This document shows positions 6,308-8,144 of a stretch of DNA of 8,144 nucleotides, one piece after another (positions within the stretch are counted from its first letter, which is position 1; every line of letters starts with the position of its first letter). The position numbers and the translations under genes were made by a program. The stretch is taken from contig CALBSG010000185.1 in assembly GCA_937927675.1 (NCBI GenBank), forward strand, positions 1 through 8,144, written 5' to 3'. The DNA comes from an uncultured Paracoccaceae bacterium. Lineage in GTDB: Bacteria > Pseudomonadota > Alphaproteobacteria > Rhodobacterales > Rhodobacteraceae. Below the pieces are notes generated by a model that was not told where the DNA came from, did no database searches, and worked only from the letters and a program-made list of their open reading frames with translations.

Positions 6308-6330
6308 CCAACCTTTGACTTGTTGGTTGG
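6308..6330. terminator. Possible shared hairpin in the convergent gap
   Basis: CCAACC (6308-6313) and GGTTGG (6325-6330) are inverted repeats with an 11-base loop, in the 34-base gap between two converging genes. A register with CCAAC/GTTGG and a 9-base loop (6308-6326) is also possible. It is symmetrical in position and could serve both strands, but neither side has a clear T-run, so intrinsic termination is uncertain. Confidence 0.35.
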
Positions 6331-6340
6331 GGGCTTTGCT

Positions 6341-7351
6341 TTAAATCGCCTCTTTGTCCCGCGACAGGAACCCGGCCAAGGCGCGGCTGATGGTGGCGGT
6401 CGTGCCGGGTTTTTCCAGCGCCGCAAAGGGCAGGGGGCGGCAGGCCTCCATCGCGGCAAGACCGACGCGGGCGGTCAGCGCGCCGTTCACCACGCCTTCG
6501 CCAAAGCGGCGGGACAGTTTGGCGAGGATGCCCCCCGAGGCGAAAGAGCCGATCAGGTCATCGGCCAGTGCAATGGCCCCGGCCCCAAGAAGGGCGGTGA
6601 AAACCCGGCGAAGCAGCGCAAGGTTGCCAAGGGTTGACGACCGCCCGCCGTAAATCTGGCTCAGGCGGCGGATCATTCGCAGGTTGGCGAAAAGCGCGGT
6701 TGCCACATCGGCGAGTGCCATGGGGACAAGGGCGGTGACGGTGGCCACTTGGCGGGCGGCGCTCTCGATTTCAGCGAGCGCGGCTTTGTCGAGGGGGGCC
6801 ATCAGTTCGCGTTCCATCAGGTCAAGAAGACCATCGGCGTCGAAGATGTCGGATTGGTGTTCCGTCAGGCGTGCAAGGCCCCAACTGGTTTCGGGGCGTT
6901 TGGCGTAAAGACGGTGCAACGCGGACAGCACAGCGCGGGCAGCGGGCAGGTTTGCTGTGGCGCGGGTATTGACGGCTTTTTGCCGCAATTGGTCGATCCG
7001 AGAAATCCGGGCAAAGGCCGCCAGTTCGCGCAACGCAAGCAGAAAAAGGATACCGATGGCCGCGCCAACCAGTGCCATCGCGGCCCAACCAAGAACCGAG
7101 TCGCGGTTCAGCAGGGCGGTGACAAAATCCCATGCCGCGACCGACAGCACAAAGCTGATGAGCGTGCCAAAGACCCAAAGTGCCGCGCGCGACAAAGGGG
7201 ACATGCGGCGGCTTGCAAGGCGACCGATCGCATGCACCGCGCGGCCGTCGGGCAGGTTGTCCGGCACGGGGGCCTCAACACCGGGATCGGCGGCGGGGCC
7301 GTCGTCAACTTCGATCAGGGCGGGGCGGTTCAGGTGCAGGCGCTGGGTCAC
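6341..7351 (-). CDS. ycjF: YcjF-like membrane protein (TIGR01620 / DUF697)
   Basis: A 336-residue inner-membrane protein. Residues 1-55 are polar; two long hydrophobic helices follow at about 57-80 and 88-110 (LGWAAMALVGAAIGILFLLA). A helical cytoplasmic-looking middle section comes next (115-195), then the DUF697-type C-terminal region (about 200-330) with VPMALADVATALFANLRMIR, a third hydrophobic stretch around 250-266 and the conserved GALTARVGLAAMEACRPLPF near the end. The biochemical role is unknown; in E. coli the ycjXF pair belongs to the phage-shock regulon. The GTG start at 7351-7349 overlaps the ycjX stop as GTGA, with GGAG (minus strand, 7362-7359) seven bases upstream, so translation is probably coupled and the start is well supported. 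No in-frame ATG occurs until residue 50, which would remove the conserved N-terminal part. Confidence 0.88.
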   Translation of the reverse strand: MTQRLHLNRPALIEVDDGPAADPGVEAPVPDNLPDGRAVHAIGRLASRRMSPLSRAALWVFGTLISFVLSVAAWDFVTALLNRDSVLGWAAMALVGAAIGILFLLALRELAAFARISRIDQLRQKAVNTRATANLPAARAVLSALHRLYAKRPETSWGLARLTEHQSDIFDADGLLDLMERELMAPLDKAALAEIESAARQVATVTALVPMALADVATALFANLRMIRRLSQIYGGRSSTLGNLALLRRVFTALLGAGAIALADDLIGSFASGGILAKLSRRFGEGVVNGALTARVGLAAMEACRPLPFAALEKPGTTATISRALAGFLSRDKEAI

Positions 7352-8144
7352 AGCCGGTCTCCGATCAGGAAATCTGCGGCACGGTCCAGCCGGATATGGG
7401 GCGGCCCCATGCCGGGGGATTGGCTGGTGCGGGCCGGGGCAAAACCCATGAGCGCGTAGTCAGCATCCAGCCAGCCAGTCGCGCCTTCGCGGGCGGGGGC
7501 AAGGATGCGGGCGGGGTCGCGTGGCAATTCGCCGGGATACATCACAGCCTGTTTGCCCGTAGACAAAAGCCGTCCCTTAACGGCAGGCAACGCGGCGCCG
7601 TCGCGCTGGATCATTTCCTCAACCGTGCAGCGCAAGGAGGCCAGCGACAGGGCTGCCGTTTCGGCCCCGGCGAAATCGGCCCGCGCGCGCGCATCGCGCA
7701 GCAGAGCTTCGGTAATGGCGGTCAGGGCGGGGTGTTGCAGATGGTGCAAATGGTCGGCCTTGGTCGCGGCAAACAGGATCTTTTCCACCCGCTTGCCGCC
7801 CAAGATGCCGGAAAGCCAGCCATTGCGGCCGGGGCGGAAGGCCATCAGAACCTCGGCCATGGTGCGGCGCAGATCCTCAACCGCTTGCGGGCCTTGGTGG
7901 ATCGCCCCTAAGACATCCGCCAGCACGATCTGGCGATCCAGCTTGGCAAAGTGATCGCGGAAGAAGGGTTTGACGACGCGGGATTTGTACGCCTCATACC
8001 GGCGTTCCATCTCGCGCCACAGACTGTTTCGCGGGGCGTCGGCGGGTTTGGGCAGCGGGGTAAAGGTGAGAACCGGGCTGCCCGCAAGGTCACCGGGCAG
8101 CAGGAAGCGACCGGGCGTGCAGTCGGACCATCCGGCGGCGCGGG
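7348..8144 (-). CDS. ycjX: YcjX-like GTPase (DUF463), C-terminal fragment
   Basis: The minus-strand frame is open from the right edge to the TGA at 7350-7348, giving 264 residues of a protein usually about 470-480 long; the N-terminus with the P-loop is outside the window. An internal ATG at 8010 is not the start, because family-like sequence continues upstream of it: GRFLLPGDLAGSP, LTFTPLP and APRNSLWREMERRYEAYK. Further on are VVKPFFRDHF, LDRQIVLADVLGAIHQGP, FAATKADHLHHLQHPAL with TKAD (7764-7753) as the probable guanine-specificity motif, FAGAETAALSLASLR and the C-terminal GPPHIRLDRAADFLIGDRL. Members are soluble nucleotide-binding proteins of unknown function, almost always next to a YcjF/DUF697 partner, as here. 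Reading order is ycjX then ycjF with a 4-base overlap. Family assignment is firm even without the N-terminus. Confidence 0.9.
   Translation of the reverse strand, partial: RAAGWSDCTPGRFLLPGDLAGSPVLTFTPLPKPADAPRNSLWREMERRYEAYKSRVVKPFFRDHFAKLDRQIVLADVLGAIHQGPQAVEDLRRTMAEVLMAFRPGRNGWLSGILGGKRVEKILFAATKADHLHHLQHPALTAITEALLRDARARADFAGAETAALSLASLRCTVEEMIQRDGAALPAVKGRLLSTGKQAVMYPGELPRDPARILAPAREGATGWLDADYALMGFAPARTSQSPGMGPPHIRLDRAADFLIGDRL

Noticed and set aside
6749..7911. Plus-strand open frames of about 240 codons opposite the ycjF-like and ycjX genes
   Set aside because: Gly/Arg/Gln-rich translations with no domain, lying wholly inside well-supported minus-strand genes.
1..8144. CRISPR arrays, tRNA genes, insertion sequences, phage or defence genes
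   Set aside because: I looked for repeated spacers, cloverleaf sequences with a CCA-like end, transposase motifs and toxin-antitoxin pairs and found none. All long genes are housekeeping or envelope genes with uniform codon use.

Overview
The window looks like ordinary chromosomal DNA from a high-GC alphaproteobacterium, most likely a member of the Rhodobacteraceae (Rhodobacter, Tabrizicola, Gemmobacter or Pseudorhodobacter type). This rests on codon use strongly biased to G/C at third positions, on protein texture (RsmE, UbiA, YcjX and YcjF read like Rhodobacterales versions), and on the pairing of an inner-membrane OmpA-domain protein with a short coiled-coil membrane protein. Species cannot be fixed from sequence reading alone. 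There are no tRNA or rRNA genes, CRISPR arrays, transposases or integrase scars, and no obvious compositional break.

Layout, left to right. Positions 1-156 (minus) carry the first 52 codons of rsmE, which runs off the left edge. Eleven bases away, and divergent, is ubiA (168-1127, plus), for 4-hydroxybenzoate polyprenyltransferase of ubiquinone synthesis. Downstream on the same strand are a large envelope protein with an N-terminal membrane anchor, BON-like repeats and a C-terminal OmpA peptidoglycan-binding domain (1200-3158), a 109-residue membrane/coiled-coil protein (3179-3508), and argE for an M20 acetylornithine deacetylase (3600-4754). After a structured 208-base gap comes an RsmB/NOP-family RNA m5C methyltransferase (4963-6306). 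Two minus-strand genes converge on it: a YcjF-like/DUF697 membrane protein (6341-7351), and upstream of it, overlapping by 4 bases, the C-terminal part of a YcjX-like (DUF463) GTPase (7348-8144) whose N-terminus lies beyond the right edge.

How the genes relate. rsmE and the NOP-family enzyme both modify RNA; the first acts on 16S rRNA and the second probably does. ubiA and argE are biosynthetic. The OmpA-domain protein and its small partner are probably co-transcribed and form an envelope unit of unknown role. ycjX and ycjF are translationally coupled and are the usual DUF463/DUF697 pair.

I found no convincing new multi-gene system. The points most worth a second look are the 4755-4962 leader, where a 9-base segment touching the methyltransferase start codon is perfectly complementary to a segment about 100 bases upstream and could switch partners; a pair of A/T-stemmed hairpins after two genes; the interlocked ribosome binding sites in the rsmE/ubiA gap; and the uncharacterised OmpA/coiled-coil pair.
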